This document shows, piece after piece, positions 48,003-58,656 of a stretch of 64,000 nucleotides of DNA. The DNA comes from Heloderma charlesbogerti (lineage: Eukaryota; Chordata; Lepidosauria; Squamata; Helodermatidae). The notes beneath the pieces are model-generated. The model did not search any database. It was not told where the DNA came from and saw nothing but the letters and a program-made list of their open reading frames with translations. How positions within the stretch are numbered: position 1 is the first letter of the stretch; each line of letters opens with the position of its first letter. Position numbers and translations under genes: made by a program. Where the stretch lies: NCBI GenBank assembly GCA_026122225.1, contig JANEZZ010000468.1, positions 2,195,001 to 2,259,000 of the forward strand, in the 5' to 3' direction.

Positions 48003-48458
48003 ATTATGCATGGTGTGGAGAAAGTGGATAGGGAGACATTTTTCTCCCTCTCTCATAATACTAGAACCCGGGGCCAGCCTGTGAAGCTGATTGGTAGGAG
48101 CTTCAGGACAGATAACAGGAAGTACTTCTTCACAGAGCACAGAGTTAAAACTATGAAATTTGCTACCACAAGATGTAGTGATGGCCACCAATTTGGATGG
48201 ATTTAAAAGGGGATTGGACAAATACGTGGAGGAAAAAGCTATCAATGGCAACTAGTCCTGATGGCTATATGCTACTTCCAATATCGGGGGCAGAATGCCT
48301 GTGTACACCAGCTGCTGGGGAACACGAGTGGTAGGGTGCTGTTGCACTCATGTCCTGCTTGTGGGCTTTCCATTGTGGGAGCTGGTTGGCCACTGTGTGA
48401 ACTAGCTGGACTAGATGGACCCTTGGTCTGATCCAGCAGGGCTCTTCTTATGTTCTTT
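48003..48458 (+). mobile_element. CR1 LINE 3' end, 456 bp
   Basis: It reads aagtacttcttcacagagca, atttgctaccacaagatgta, ggccaccaatttggatgg, gctatcaatggcaactagt, acaccagctgctggggaac, gctggactagatggaccc and finally gatccagcagggctcttctt, ending atgttctt. This is the classical reptilian CR1 3' UTR and tail, 5'-truncated as most CR1 copies are. Confidence 0.9.
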
Positions 48459-48996
48459 TCATGCTGAATTAAGAAGACAAGCCATTTTCTGCTTGGCTTT
48501 GATGGGTTCTGCTATTAACTCCATCCCCATGTCTATCAGGGGCATAGCTACAGATGCCATCTTGATGCGCTCTTGCTCTTCAAAATATACCACTACACCA
48601 CTGGTGCACTCAGCTAATGCAAGGTGACTATTGGGACCACAGCACATGGGGAGTGGGGTTGAATCTTCCCCTCCATGCTATTCCTCACCCCCTGAAAATC
48701 ACTCTCCTACAACAGCTATTTGCCCCTAAAGATGCCTTTGTAGCCAACGAAACTTCAGGGGCAAATAGCAGCTGGGGGGCGCAATTCTAATGAGGAAAAT
48801 GGCATGGGGGAAAACCAACCTGATCTGGATGCTCCCCCTCCTGAAGTGGCTATTTCTAAAAGAATAACAGGCCTGGGACAGGCAATCATGTGGCTGGCAA
48901 ATGTATAGCCTAGTCTGGGTCTAATTAAGGGCAATTCATGGATACCAAACCCACAGCAGCTGACCAGGAAGGAACTGATTAGCAACTAATGGAGCC
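48459..48996. other. Intergenic stretch, nothing recognised
   Basis: Short open frames only. gcccctaaag near 48722 and its partner aggggcaaat near 48755 form a weak inverted repeat. Confidence 0.5.
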
Positions 48997-49365
48997 TAGG
49001 GATGGGAGAATCAGGGATGGTTGAGCTCACTGAAATCCTCCAAATTTCACTTCAAAGCTCAGCTCGGTTCACTCCCGTTCCCATTTGTGACATGTTTTTC
49101 GGTTCATTCAATGGGAAAAGTGCATATTTTGAATGGGAAAAGTGTGTGCTTTACCCCCATTGACTGAAGAGTGAAAATCTGTTTTTAAAAATGCGTACTT
49201 AAAGTGCACATTTTTAAAAAAGAATGTGCATTTTTCTAACATGATTGAAAGATCGAGAATGTGCGAGCAGTTTTTGAAAAAATGCACTCCTGTTCACATT
49301 TGGGGTTGTGAACAGGGCAAGTTCAGATGATTTGTGAACTGAGCTGAAATTGTTGTACATCCTTA
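48997..49365. mobile_element. Non-autonomous hAT element, 369 bp, with 8-bp target duplication
   Basis: Begins TAGGGATGGGAGAATCAG and ends TTGTACATCCTTA. The flanks are ATGGAGCC (48989-48996) and ACGGAGCC (49366-49373), 7 of 8 matching. The interior repeats gggaaaagtgcatat/gggaaaagtgtgtgc and resembles the elements at 25078 and 26769. Confidence 0.8.
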
Positions 49366-49378
49366 ACGGAGCCTTTGA

Positions 49379-49506
49379 GGGCGCAATCCTATGCCTGCTT
49401 AGGCAGAAAAAAAAGTCCTACAACTCCCAGCATGCTTCAGCTGGCTAGAGCATGCAGGCAGTTGTAGGACTTTTTTCTGTCTAAGCATGCAAAGGTTTGC
49501 GCCCTA
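49379..49506. mobile_element. Palindromic MITE, 'gacagaaaaaagtcc' family
   Basis: Begins GGGCGCAATCCTATGCCTGC and ends GCATGCAAAGGTTTGCGCCC. The arm aaaaaaaagtcctacaactc pairs with agttgtaggactttttt. It is among the best-preserved terminal inverted repeats of this family. Confidence 0.85.
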
Positions 49507-50105
49507 AATCTGCAGCCTGCAGCACTCTGCCTCACCCTGCCCAGTGTTAGACTCAGCCCTGCTAGACAGACAGAACATGCCAGCCATCTCAATATGATTG
49601 CTAAAGAATCCCAAGTCCTATCAAGTTACTGTGTCCCGAGTCTGAATCATAAAGACAGGTTTTATTTTAAAATCCACTTCAAGTTTTCTCACATAAAACT
49701 CTACGTGCCTTCTCAGCCACCAGTGGGAATTTGCTGTCCCAGGGATGAGGACAAATATCTCAGTCCCTCACACAGGATTAGGGATCACATTGAATTAAGC
49801 GACAGCTGCACCATAATTCCTTCTATTTCTGATATTCAGGCCATGAGTGCCATTGCTTATGTAGCCAAAATTACATTACCCCTACACAAGAAGTATTAGC
49901 AGGCTTGGGGAAATCCAAAGATCTGCAGACGTACATTTTTAATTAATTAATTCATTCATTCATTTCTGGAAAAACCCTAAGATGAGGGGGAGCCCAAAAC
50001 AGCCCAATGAGTACTGAGCATGCTCAGTTGCTACAGAATGCTGCCTGACTGTTGAGAGTTGGGGAATGGAAAACAGGGTGGGGTATGAAGCGGCTGAGAC
50101 CCAGT

Positions 50106-50330
50106 GTGTAATAGTGGTTAGAGTGCTGGACTGGGACGTGGGAGATCCGGGTTCTAGTCCCCGCTCAACCATGAAGCTCACTGGGTGACTTTAGGCCAGT
50201 CACTGACTCGCAGGCTAACCCACCTCCCAGGGATGTTGTGAGGATAAATTGAGAGGAGGAGGACCCTGTAAACCACCTTGGGTTCTTTGCAAAAAGGTGG
50301 GATATAAATGTAATAATAAATAAATGAAAT
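50106..50330 (+). mobile_element. tRNA-derived SINE with L2-like 3' part
   Basis: Box A-like tagtggttagagtgctgg and box B-like ggttctagtcc form the tRNA head. They are followed by gctcactgggtgactttagg, cagggatgttgtgaggat, aaccaccttgggttc and the tail aggtgggatataaatg with taataaataaat. It is the same family as 7913 in the opposite orientation. Confidence 0.87.
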
Positions 50331-50587
50331 TCTGAACAGCAGTACTCCATGCCGCAACAGCTGTAATGGTCTCACTTGCACAACATATAATCATATTTTC
50401 CACATAAAATAAGATCTGAGTGAGAAAGAGTACGAACCTTTGCCGCTACGTGTTGCTTGGCAAGTGGCGGGGGGGACATGCTGCTGCCCGATCATGGCTG
50501 CACTAAAATCCTAGATTTCTCCATTCTTCTTGATGGGCAGCTTTCACTTCTGCCCTGGGAAGGAAATAAAAGTGTGTGTGTACGTAG

Positions 50588-50718
50588 CAGTCTTCACCAA
50601 CCCAGCGCCATCCAGATGATTCAAGACTACAACTCCCATCATCCCCAGCCAGCATGGCCAATTGTCCAGGATTATGGGCGTCCAGAACATCTGGAGAGCA
50701 CCAGTTTGGGGAAGGCTG
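50588..50718. mobile_element. Palindromic hAT-like MITE ('actacaactccca' family)
   Basis: Begins CAGTCTTCACCAACCCAG and ends GTTTGGGGAAGGCTG. The arms are agactacaactcccatcat and gattatgggcgtccagaac. Confidence 0.75.
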
Positions 50719-50907
50719 AAGGAATTTCCATCTCCAGACAATAGCCATTATACCTCTGACCTTTTTCATATTGTCTATGGAATCAACTGTGTACAGTACA
50801 CAACTGGCAGTGGAGAGGAGGGGCATGAACATAGTACTGAGGGATAGGGAAGGGCATCTGAATGACATTTGTTACTCATGTAATCAATATACATACATGC
50901 CATACTG

Positions 50908-50986
50908 CAGCCTTCGCCAACCTGGTGCAGGCTTGAGGGTGCTGGGGTTTGTACTCCAACACATCTTACCATGTTAGGGAAGGTTG
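50908..50986. mobile_element. Short palindromic hAT-like MITE with 8-bp target duplication
   Basis: Begins CAGCCTTCGCCAACCTGG and ends TTAGGGAAGGTTG. The flanks are CCATACTG (50900-50907) and CCATACAG (50987-50994), 7 of 8 matching. It is only 79 bp, an internally deleted copy. Confidence 0.82.
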
Positions 50987-51006
50987 CCATACAGCCATAA
51001 CCAGCT

Positions 51007-51020
51007 ATAAGTACAAATTA
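51007..51020. repeat. Target-site duplication of SINE (left)
   Basis: ATAAGTACAAATTA, repeated exactly at 51357-51370. Confidence 0.93.
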
Positions 51021-51356
51021 AAGGTAAAGGTGTCCCCAACCAGTCGTGTCCGACTCTAGGGTGTGGTGCTCATCCCCGTTTCTAAGCCGAAGAGCCAGTG
51101 CTGTCCGAAGACACTTCCGTGGTCATGTGGCCGGCATGACTGAACACCGAGGTGCACGGAACGCTGTTACCTTTCCCGCTGAGGCGGTACCTATTCATCT
51201 ACTTGCAATTTCTTGCTTTCGAACTTCTAGGTTGGCAGAAGCTGGGACTGAAGACGGGAGCTCACTCCGTCACGCGGCACTCGGGTCTCGAACTGCTGAC
51301 CTGACGACCTTCCGGTCTGCAGTTCAGCGTCTTAACCACCAAGCCACCGTGGCCCC
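51021..51356 (-). mobile_element. tRNA-derived SINE with Bov-B-like 3' tail (Sauria-SINE type)
   Basis: The 336-bp insertion lies between perfect 14-bp target duplications. On the minus strand the head is tRNA-like: box A tggcttggtggttaagacgc and box B agttcgagacc. Near the 3' end it reads agagtcggacacgact, identical over 16 bases to the Bov-B terminus at 54539. Sauria SINEs are known to borrow a Bov-B 3' end for mobilisation, so this assignment fits, though I name the family from memory. The intact target duplication indicates a young insertion. The plus-strand 104-codon ORF inside it is meaningless. Confidence 0.88.
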
Positions 51357-51370
51357 ATAAGTACAAATTA
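51357..51370. repeat. Target-site duplication of SINE (right)
   Basis: ATAAGTACAAATTA, identical to 51007-51020. Confidence 0.93.
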
Positions 51371-53780
51371 GACAGCCAGAAATATAAAGAGCTTTAAAAA
51401 GGGGAACTAAGAGAAACTAAAAAGCACAACAATAATTTGTTATCAATATTTTAAAATTAGAAAAAGCATTGTAGGGAGGGATGGAAAGGGCCCCCATCCC
51501 CGTCATACATGTCTGTACACCATCCAACGAAATTATGTGTAGGCATGTGCTCTTCCAGATCATCAATTGCCTCTTACACAAATACTGCCTGGAACTTTTA
51601 TTGTGAAAGCACAAGGTATTTATCAGCAGAGGCAACTGATGAGAATGGAACTGGCCCCACCCTCATGATCGATGCCAGTGAAGATGTTCGCAAGCATTAG
51701 CTCCAGCTACTCTTTAAGGTGGAATAACCTTCCACATTCTTCTCTGACCTCAGTGTACTCCAAGCGGAATTGAGATTGATTCCAAATCACCTTCAAAATT
51801 GCTCTTTCTGGTAACAAAACAAGCAAGTAGGCTATTTCCCACTGCTCATACACCCATCAGAATCTCAAGATATCCATATGGGTAGCCTCTTCTGTCCACC
51901 CACTTTCCCCAAAGTCTCATAATACATTACAACTAAGGCTGCCTCTACACACTTATTTGGCAGAAAGTCTCACTGAATTCATGAGAGTTATTTCTGAGTA
52001 AGCATGCAGAGGACTGGGCAGTATGTCAAGCCAACAGGATACCTGCGGTCAGAACATCTTCCATACTTGTTGGGAAAGAATCTGTTTTTTTACACACAAG
52101 GGGATGGTTCCAGATTTAGTCATACTTCGAGAAGACCCATGGAAATCAACAGGACTTAAGATAGTCACAACCAACTTAAGTCCTATGGGTTTCAATGGGT
52201 CTACTTTAAGTATGACTAAACCTCAATCCCACCCAACGAAGGGGACATTTTGTATGCTGCAAGAAAATTCTAACCTGCCCAACTATACTATGGAAACAAC
52301 AGCATTCATGAATGTGAAGATTGAATTAAAAATATTTTTGTAAAGGGCAACGAGCAAAATAAAAAAGAAGGAAAGAAGGGCACTGTAAAAAAAAATGAAT
52401 CAGGCACTTAAGAAAGGAGATACATTTTTGTGTGTATTTGAAAGGATGTAGTACTATGGGTTTCTTGTTTAATGGCACCAGCAGACACCACAGTGACAGA
52501 AAGGAGCTAGAGCTCACAGAGATCAAGAGAACCCCAGAACAGCCCATGTCAGAAGACCAGGAGGAGCCTGGGCCCTCAGGGGAGATGGCCACAGGTCCTG
52601 AGGCAGAAGCTGAGAGACCCCCTCGCCCCCAAGAGGGTCATCACCTCAAGAGGCAGGCCAATAGGGCTCCCTTGTGAAGGAGTGCTCAATTACAAAGGAG
52701 AACTCCTCAAGAGGAAATAACTCCTCATGAGTCAGACTCTTGCCAGAGAGCAATAATGAACTACAACTGAGCCCTGGGTGGAGCCTGGAAGGTCTGGTGA
52801 TACAAGCCTTCAGTTTTAGCCTAGTCAGTGCTGGAAACAATGCTGTTGCTGCAGCTTCTGTATTTTGTATCCTGGCTCATGGTTGGGCCCCTGCGTTACT
52901 GACTCTTGGATCTTTGATTATACTTGATTGATATCTCGTGCATTTGACCTTGACTATGAATCTGACTTCTCTCAGGAAAATCCATGTTTGCCTGGTAAAC
53001 TATATTTGTCTAGCTTAGAGGCTTATGCAGCTAAAGCAAGACAGATAAGAAATTAGCTACATAACAAACTTCTCTTTGGGTAACACCGCCTTCCTGCAAC
53101 TGAGATGAGCTCCGATGTTACAGGTGCTGTTATCTTCCCTGTCATAAAAACTTATAGTGAAAGGATCATATACTTTTGGAGCCTTTGCAGAGTAAATAGA
53201 GGGCAAGAAAGGTCATATGATAACAAATACAAGTTATTACTCCTCTGAAATGAGCCATTACAGAGAGTGGACCATCCAGTGTCCACTGTTCTCTTGGACC
53301 ATCCAGTGTCCATTGATCTCTGTGAATTATTAATGGTCTGATGATGGTGCTAAGAGGACGGGCCAGATGGAGTGAATGGCAAATGATGGGTGGCCTCCTT
53401 CCCATTCCCTGCCACAGCTAATCCTCAGAGGTCAGAGATAGATACCTGAAGACCACAACCTATGTGATTAGATGCAATGTGGTGGGAGCCATCTGACAGG
53501 AACACAGGGGGCTATCTGTCTTTTCCCAATTCACCCTGAGGGTCTGCATTCGGAGAGAGTACCCATCTGGGAGCAGCATTAGGTTTCACTGCTTTCTATA
53601 CCATTGGCTGCAGCAGAACGATAATCACAGCGGAATGAACTGGGAAGCCACCAGAGCAAGTTTATAGGACACAGCTCAGGGCAGCAGGGATCTGTGGCAG
53701 CCCCTAGCTAGCACCTGTGGCAGGAAGAAGAGCCATACAGAGTGTGTGTGCTGGCTGCCCATGACCAGATGATCTCAGCA
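51371..53780. other. Intergenic sequence with one palindrome and an unassigned ORF
   Basis: Apart from the palindrome at 52115 I recognise no repeat with confidence. The stretch 52440-52980 holds an 81-codon frame rich in Glu, Pro and Gly (PMSEDQEEPGPSGEMATG) and a CTTGAC-rich 3' part that looks like a diverged retroelement tail, but no diagnostic motif supports this. Confidence 0.5.
52115..52220. mobile_element. Palindromic MITE, 'agtcatact...cttaag' family
   Basis: TTTAGTCATACTTCGAGAAG pairs with its inverse CTTTAAGTATGACTAAA at the other end. Next inwards, gacccatggaaatcaac pairs with tgggtttcaatgggtc, and gacttaag with cttaagtc. This makes an almost complete 106-bp palindrome with a tiny loop. 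Confidence 0.85.
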
Positions 53781-53790
53781 CAAACTCTAA

Positions 53791-53893
53791 CACACCCTCC
53801 AGATGTGTTGGGTTACAACTCCCGTCATCCCCAACCAGCATGGAGTATGTGTTGTAGTTCAACACATCTGAAGGGTGCCATGTTGAGAAAGGC
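53791..53893. mobile_element. Palindromic hAT-like MITE ('actacaactccca' family)
   Basis: The arms accctccagatgtgttgggtt and agttcaacacatctgaaggg face each other across catccccaaccagcatgg. Confidence 0.72.
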
Positions 53894-54039
53894 TACCCTA
53901 ATAGCATTGACAGGGAGAAAGAGAAGTACATTCCTTCAAAGAACCTTGAAGGCACCATCAAGTCATAAAGAGGACAGTTTTCCGACACTACATATTTTAT
54001 GATCCCACACATGCCTAATTACTTCCATGCCAATTTGCA

Positions 54040-54224
54040 TGCATTTACTATGTTTATATCTCACCTTTCCTCCAGAGAGCTTATGCTTCTTCCCTGTCAC
54101 CAAAGTTATCCTCAAAACAACCCTGTGAGGTAGGTTGGACTATGAGATAGTGACTGGCCCAAGGTTACCCGGTGAGATTCATGGGGATTTGAACCTGGGT
54201 CTCCTCAGTCCTACTCTAACACTT
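54040..54224 (-). mobile_element. Fragment of tRNA/L2-type SINE
   Basis: The inverted blocks aaccctgtgaggtaggttgg, gtgactggcccaaggttac and gaacctgggtctcc correspond to the SINE at 7913. Confidence 0.72.
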
Positions 54225-54284
54225 GGTGCCCTCCATATGTGTTAGGTTACAATGCCCATCTCTCCCAGCTAGCACGCTCAACCC
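54222..54284. mobile_element. Half of a palindromic hAT-like MITE
   Basis: Only the left arm (tggtgccctccatatgtgtt, ggttacaatgcccatc) and part of the centre remain. Confidence 0.5.
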
Positions 54285-54379
54285 AAACAGTCAGCAACAG
54301 GAGAAAGAACAACAAAAAGAGGAATATCACTATTCAGGTTTGGGGGTACAATTGCTTAACTTTCAATAATGATCTAGAA

Positions 54380-54481
54380 CCAGGGTGGGCAGAAGGTAAA
54401 TCTCCAGATGTTTTGGACTTCAACTCCCAGAAGCTCCTGACAGCATGTCCTAGCAAACCAGTGGGCTAGCTGAAGTCTAGG
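54380..54481. mobile_element. Palindromic MITE ('gtgggcagaaggtaaatct' subtype)
   Basis: Begins ccagggtgggcagaaggtaa with arms agatgttttggacttcaact and gctagctgaagtctagg. It is related to the interrupted element at 54604/55894. Confidence 0.65.
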
Positions 54482-54487
54482 AAAGAT

Positions 54488-54578
54488 AACAATACAGACA
54501 GGAAGGCCTAGCGTGCTATGGTCCATGGGGTCATGAAGAGTCGGACACGACTTAACGACTGAACAACAACAACAACAC
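54488..54578 (+). mobile_element. Bov-B 3'-terminal fragment
   Basis: Contains gacaggaaggcctagcgtgc, tatggtccatggggtcatga, agagtcggacacgacttaac and gactgaacaacaacaacaac. These are the last ~85 bp of Bov-B with its CAA tail. It is a separate, extremely 5'-truncated insertion just upstream of copy 2. Confidence 0.85.
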
Positions 54579-54603
54579 ATCCTTAAGGGCAATACAGTTG
54601 CTG

Positions 54604-54620
54604 TAGAACAAGGGTGGGCT
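54604..54620. mobile_element. Left edge of a MITE split by Bov-B copy 2
   Basis: agaacaagggtgggctgaa matches the start of the related MITE at 54380 and the inverse of the sequence ending near 55998. The rest of that MITE continues after the LINE at 55894. Confidence 0.5.
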
Positions 54621-55881
54621 GAAATTTCACATGCCAGCAAGGTTATGCTCAAAATCCTACAAGCTAGGCTTCAGCAGTATGTGAACCAAGAACTACCGGA
54701 AGTACAAGCTGGGTTTTGAAGAGGCAGAGGAACTAGAGATCAAATCGCCAACATTCGCTGGATCATGGAGAAAGCAAGAGAATTCCAGAAAAACGTCTAT
54801 TTCTGCTTCATTGACTATGCTAAAGCCTTTGATTGTGTGGATCACAACAAACTGTGGCAAATTCTTAAAGAGATGGGAGTACCAGACCCTTACCTGTCTC
54901 CAGAGAAACCTGTACGAGGGTCAAGAAGCAACAGTAAGAACCAGACATGGAACAACCGATTGGTTCAAACTTGGGAAAGGAGTACGACAAGGCTATATGT
55001 TGTCGCCCTGCTTATTTAACTTATATGCAGAGTACATCATGAGAAACGCCAGGTTGGATGAATCACAGGTCGGAATTAAGATTGCTGGGAGAATTATCAA
55101 CAACCTCAGATACGCAGACGATACCACCCTAATGGGAGAAAGCGAAGAGGATCTAAAGAGCCTCTTGTTGAGGGTGAAAGAGGAGAGTGCAAAAGCTGGT
55201 TTGAAACTCAACATTACAAAAACTAAGATCATGGCATCTGGCCCCATCACTTCCTGGCATATAGAAGGGGAAGAAATGGAAGCAGTGACAGATTTTATTT
55301 TCTTGGGCTCCAAGATCACCGCAGATGGTGACTGTAGCCATGAAATTAAAAGACGCTTGCTCCTTGGGAGGAAAGCTATGGCAAACCTAGACAGCACAGT
55401 AAGAAGCAGAGACATCACCTTGCCGACAAAGGTTCGTATAATCAAAGCTATGGTTCTCCCAGTAGTAATGTATGGCTGTGAGAGATGGACTATAAGGAAG
55501 GCTGAGCGCCGAAGAATTGATGCTTTCGAACTGTGGTGCTGGAGAAGACTCTTACGAGTCCCCTGGACTGCAAGGAGGTCAAATCAGTCAATCCTAAAGG
55601 AAATCAACCCTGACTGCTCATTGGAAGGACAGATACTGAAGCTGAAGCTCAAATATTCTGGCAACTTAATGCGAAGAGAAAACTCCCTGGAAAAGACCCT
55701 GATGCTGGGAAAGACTGGAGGCAAAAGGAGAAGGGGATGGCAGAGGATGGGATGGCTAGATAGCATCACCAATGCAATGAATATGAACTTGAGCACACTC
55801 CAGGAGAGAGCGGAGGACAGGAAGGCCTGGCGTGCTATGGTCCATGGGGTCACGAAGAGTCGGACACAACTTAACAACTGA
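54621..55881 (+). pseudogene. Bov-B reverse transcriptase C-terminal half
   Basis: The first part is in one frame, with a TGA at about 54716 where copy 1 has CGA (Arg), and includes FIDYAKAFDCVDHNKLW. A 2-nt deletion near 54890 shifts the frame. From there about 330 codons run open to the natural end SRTQLNN. The open part has GVRQGYMLSPCLFNLYAEYI, the catalytic RYADD box (55111-55122), ITADGDCSHEIKRRLLLGRK, MYGCERWTIRKAERRRIDA and WCWRRLLRVPWTARRSNQS. It lacks the endonuclease and the N-terminal RT fingers, so it cannot be an active enzyme. The long open stretch shows that the insertion has accumulated few mutations. Confidence 0.92.
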
Positions 55882-55893
55882 ACAACAACAACA
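54621..55893 (+). mobile_element. Bov-B LINE copy 2, 5'-truncated
   Basis: The sequence picks up in mid-RT at atttcacatgccagcaagg, corresponding to about 42227 of copy 1, and runs to the Bov-B end agtcggacacaacttaacaa with a CAA-repeat tail. 5' truncation is usual for target-primed LINE insertions. By eye it is closely similar to copy 1 throughout. Confidence 0.95.
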
Positions 55894-55998
55894 AGCTGTT
55901 TGGACTTCTACTCCCAGAAGCCCCTGCTAGCATAGCCAATGGCCAGGATTGCTGGGAGTTGAAGTCTAAAAAATCTGCAGATCTACCTTCTGTCCACC
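55894..55998. mobile_element. Right part of the MITE split by Bov-B copy 2
   Basis: The arms gctgtttggacttctactcc and gggagttgaagtctaaaaaa are inverted. The end agatctaccttctgtccacc is the complement of the MITE start seen at 54380. The LINE between 54621 and 55893 interrupts it. Confidence 0.65.
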
Positions 55999-56272
55999 CC
56001 ATTGGCTAAAGACTCAAGATACAGACCTAACACAGGAAAGTACTGAAAGGAGCAGACAGGGAAAACAAGAAATGAATTAACCTGAAGTGTAGTGTGCCCT
56101 AAAGAAAGGCCTCTTGTTCATGTAGGCAAAAAGGGCTGTGAGACAAATTTGAACTTTTTGGCCAACATCCTGGTCAAAACAGGGGCCCAAGCAAGAGAAC
56201 TCCAGAGCTGTAAAAGTATTTATTCATAGATTGCACCTAAAAAGCAAAATGTATAGCAGAAAGTCTTAAATA

Positions 56273-56352
56273 GTACAATCCTATGTGTCTATGCAGAAGT
56301 AACCCCCGCTGAGTTCAATGGGACTTACTCGCAGGAAAATGTATATAACATA
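56273..56352. mobile_element. Short palindromic MITE, 'tactcagaagtaagtccc' family
   Basis: acaatcctatgtgtctatgc...gttcaatgggacttactcgc, with an imperfect inverted arrangement. Confidence 0.65.
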
Positions 56353-58656
56353 GTAGTCGGTTAGACACCTACATCCTCACTGGGTCAGTGGTGCATGAGG
56401 GATGTTGAGAGTAATTACATAAAGCCAGATCCAAATGCATCACATATTCCTATTGCTATATCTGAGAAAATTACCGGCCCACAGGTTGTGAGGAGGTAGG
56501 AGAGGAAGAGGATATCTTGTTTTATCCATTTTATTTTCAAGTTTGATAGTAAAGCCATCAGAGAGTCGAACCTTCTATTGTGATCAATTCACTGTTAAAA
56601 AACAAAATAACACTGCTGAATAATCTCTCTGTCCTCCTCTCCAACTGACTGGGAACTTGAGAACTATACTGAGTATTGTCAACAAAGGTGACCATTGAAT
56701 CTAAGACAGACCACATTGGACTCCCATTTTTGCTTTTCGAATTGCAGAATGAAAGTTAATTCTAGAGCAGAAATGAAATTCAATGTACAAATTTGGTGAA
56801 ATGTCAGAATTAAAATTTGACTCAATTAAAATATGTTGAAATGTTGTCTTTTACTTCTTGGATGGCTACTCCAAAACCTTAAATCTTGTCTTGTTGATAA
56901 TTTTTAAGCCAATAATGTTAAGTATCAACTTGTTCAATGAAACATTTCACATGTGTTTTTTCCCCCTCAAACACCTGTAGACAACAGTTTCTATCATTTG
57001 AAATACTGAGTAAGTTTACATTCTAGTACAAAATTCAAACATGAAAATTTGCTTGAGAACCACCCCCCCTCCCAAGAATCAGATTTCAGATCTAGTTTAT
57101 TCCATTATCTTGCACTATTGCTCTGAGATACAAGCCTGCTTTCCACTGAAGACAAATGCATTGCTTCTTTGGACAGGTAAGAGGTAGTATACTAATGCTT
57201 CTCTTAATGGGCATCTCTACCCCAGCCTAAAAGCCTGCATTTAAAATGGGGCTTTCTGCTTCCGTTTTAAATGCAGGGTCACAACAACCCCTTTTCTCAC
57301 ATGCTTCCTTTTTCCCCACGCCCTTCCCCCTCCTTCTCCCCATATCTGAGTCTTCCATTATCTTTCACTGATCTCGCTCCTCTTCCTGCCATTTTTACTC
57401 TTTTCACAGAGGAAACTGAAGTGGAACACAACCAGGTAATTTCATAGCTCATTATCTGCAATCTATTTAAAAATTGAACAAAGGGCATTTAGTGCAGGAG
57501 ACGCCCTGAACAATCACGGCGTCATGTAAAGAGTCTGCAAGCTTCCGTGAAGGAGCCATCTCAATTGCAGGTTAAAAGCTCCATGTGAAGGAGCCCTAAG
57601 CTTGGTTGGAATCATGGTCCATACCACAATTTGAAAGATGTACACCTGTATTCTCAAGTTAAAATCCTCACCTTGAAATAGGCAAAACCGCAGCCAGAGA
57701 GGCAGTTATTACAAAGAATTATTTGAAAACTTGGTGAGGTCCAACAGCTAGTGCAGAAACGTTAACAAGTGTATGAACAGGTAGAGGGTGCAATCCTAAA
57801 GCCTACCAAAGGCCAGATGAGGGGCCCCTGGATGCAGTAAAAGTGCCACTCAGCAGGAAGAGAGGGAGGCCCACCGGTACAATGGCACTTACGCTACTGG
57901 AGCTGCCACCCCACCTGGAGAAAGCTCGGCAGGGCATGTCAGGGGGCAGCCAAGGATCTGCATTTTCCTAAACTCCCTCATTCCTCTGACATGCCCTGCC
58001 AAAGGAGCCCTCAACTACAAGTGTAGTGAATTCCCTACCACTGTCTGCAATCTGGGGCAGGGAGAAACCAGACCCCCGAACCCCAAAGAAGGTTAAAAAA
58101 ACCCTCATCTCCTACCCTAACTGCAACAAGTCCAAAGGGTTTAGGAAGTGGTGGTACCTCCGTCACAGAATCTCCCGCCATCACCACCACAGCATTGCTC
58201 TGAAACAAGATAAATGTTTGAACCCATACTTCCCAGCTGGAATTCTTTCCCTTATTTTTCTTGTGTAAGACCCACTGCCTTACTATCCGATGCAGAACAC
58301 ATGGAAGAATATATAGTCCTGGAGATGTGACAACAAATGTATAAAATTGAATGGATTTGTAATGTGGGTAATCTGATCGTCTTTAATTCCAGAATCTAAG
58401 AATGTATGTACTTATTACTAACATTTATATACAGCCTTATCTGCTGCAAAGCTATCAAGGCAGTGTACAACCATTTAAAACAGTAAAATCTTAAGACAAT
58501 AAAAACAAAAACAGTAAAAACAGTAAAAGAAAGGGAGTTATTGCAACAGGTTTGGAGATGGGGTTCAGTAAATGTCAAATTGCGTTCCTCTTTATTTTAG
58601 TTCTTACCTTTCTGCTGAAAACCTCAATACAGACTTTTTAAAAATGTTCCCAGATT

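Noticed and set aside
51290..51356. A genuine tRNA gene on the minus strand
   Set aside because: Box A- and box B-like sequences are present, but the molecule does not close into a tRNA and is the head of a SINE. The same applies at 35560, 50110 and 63560.
51046..51360. 104-codon ORF with SRRASAVRRHFRGH
   Set aside because: It is antisense to the tRNA-derived SINE bounded by a 14-bp target duplication.
52432..52677. 81-codon Glu/Pro-rich ORF as a host gene
   Set aside because: There are no splice sites, promoter or family motif. The composition could come from a diverged retroelement, so it was kept only as a remark.
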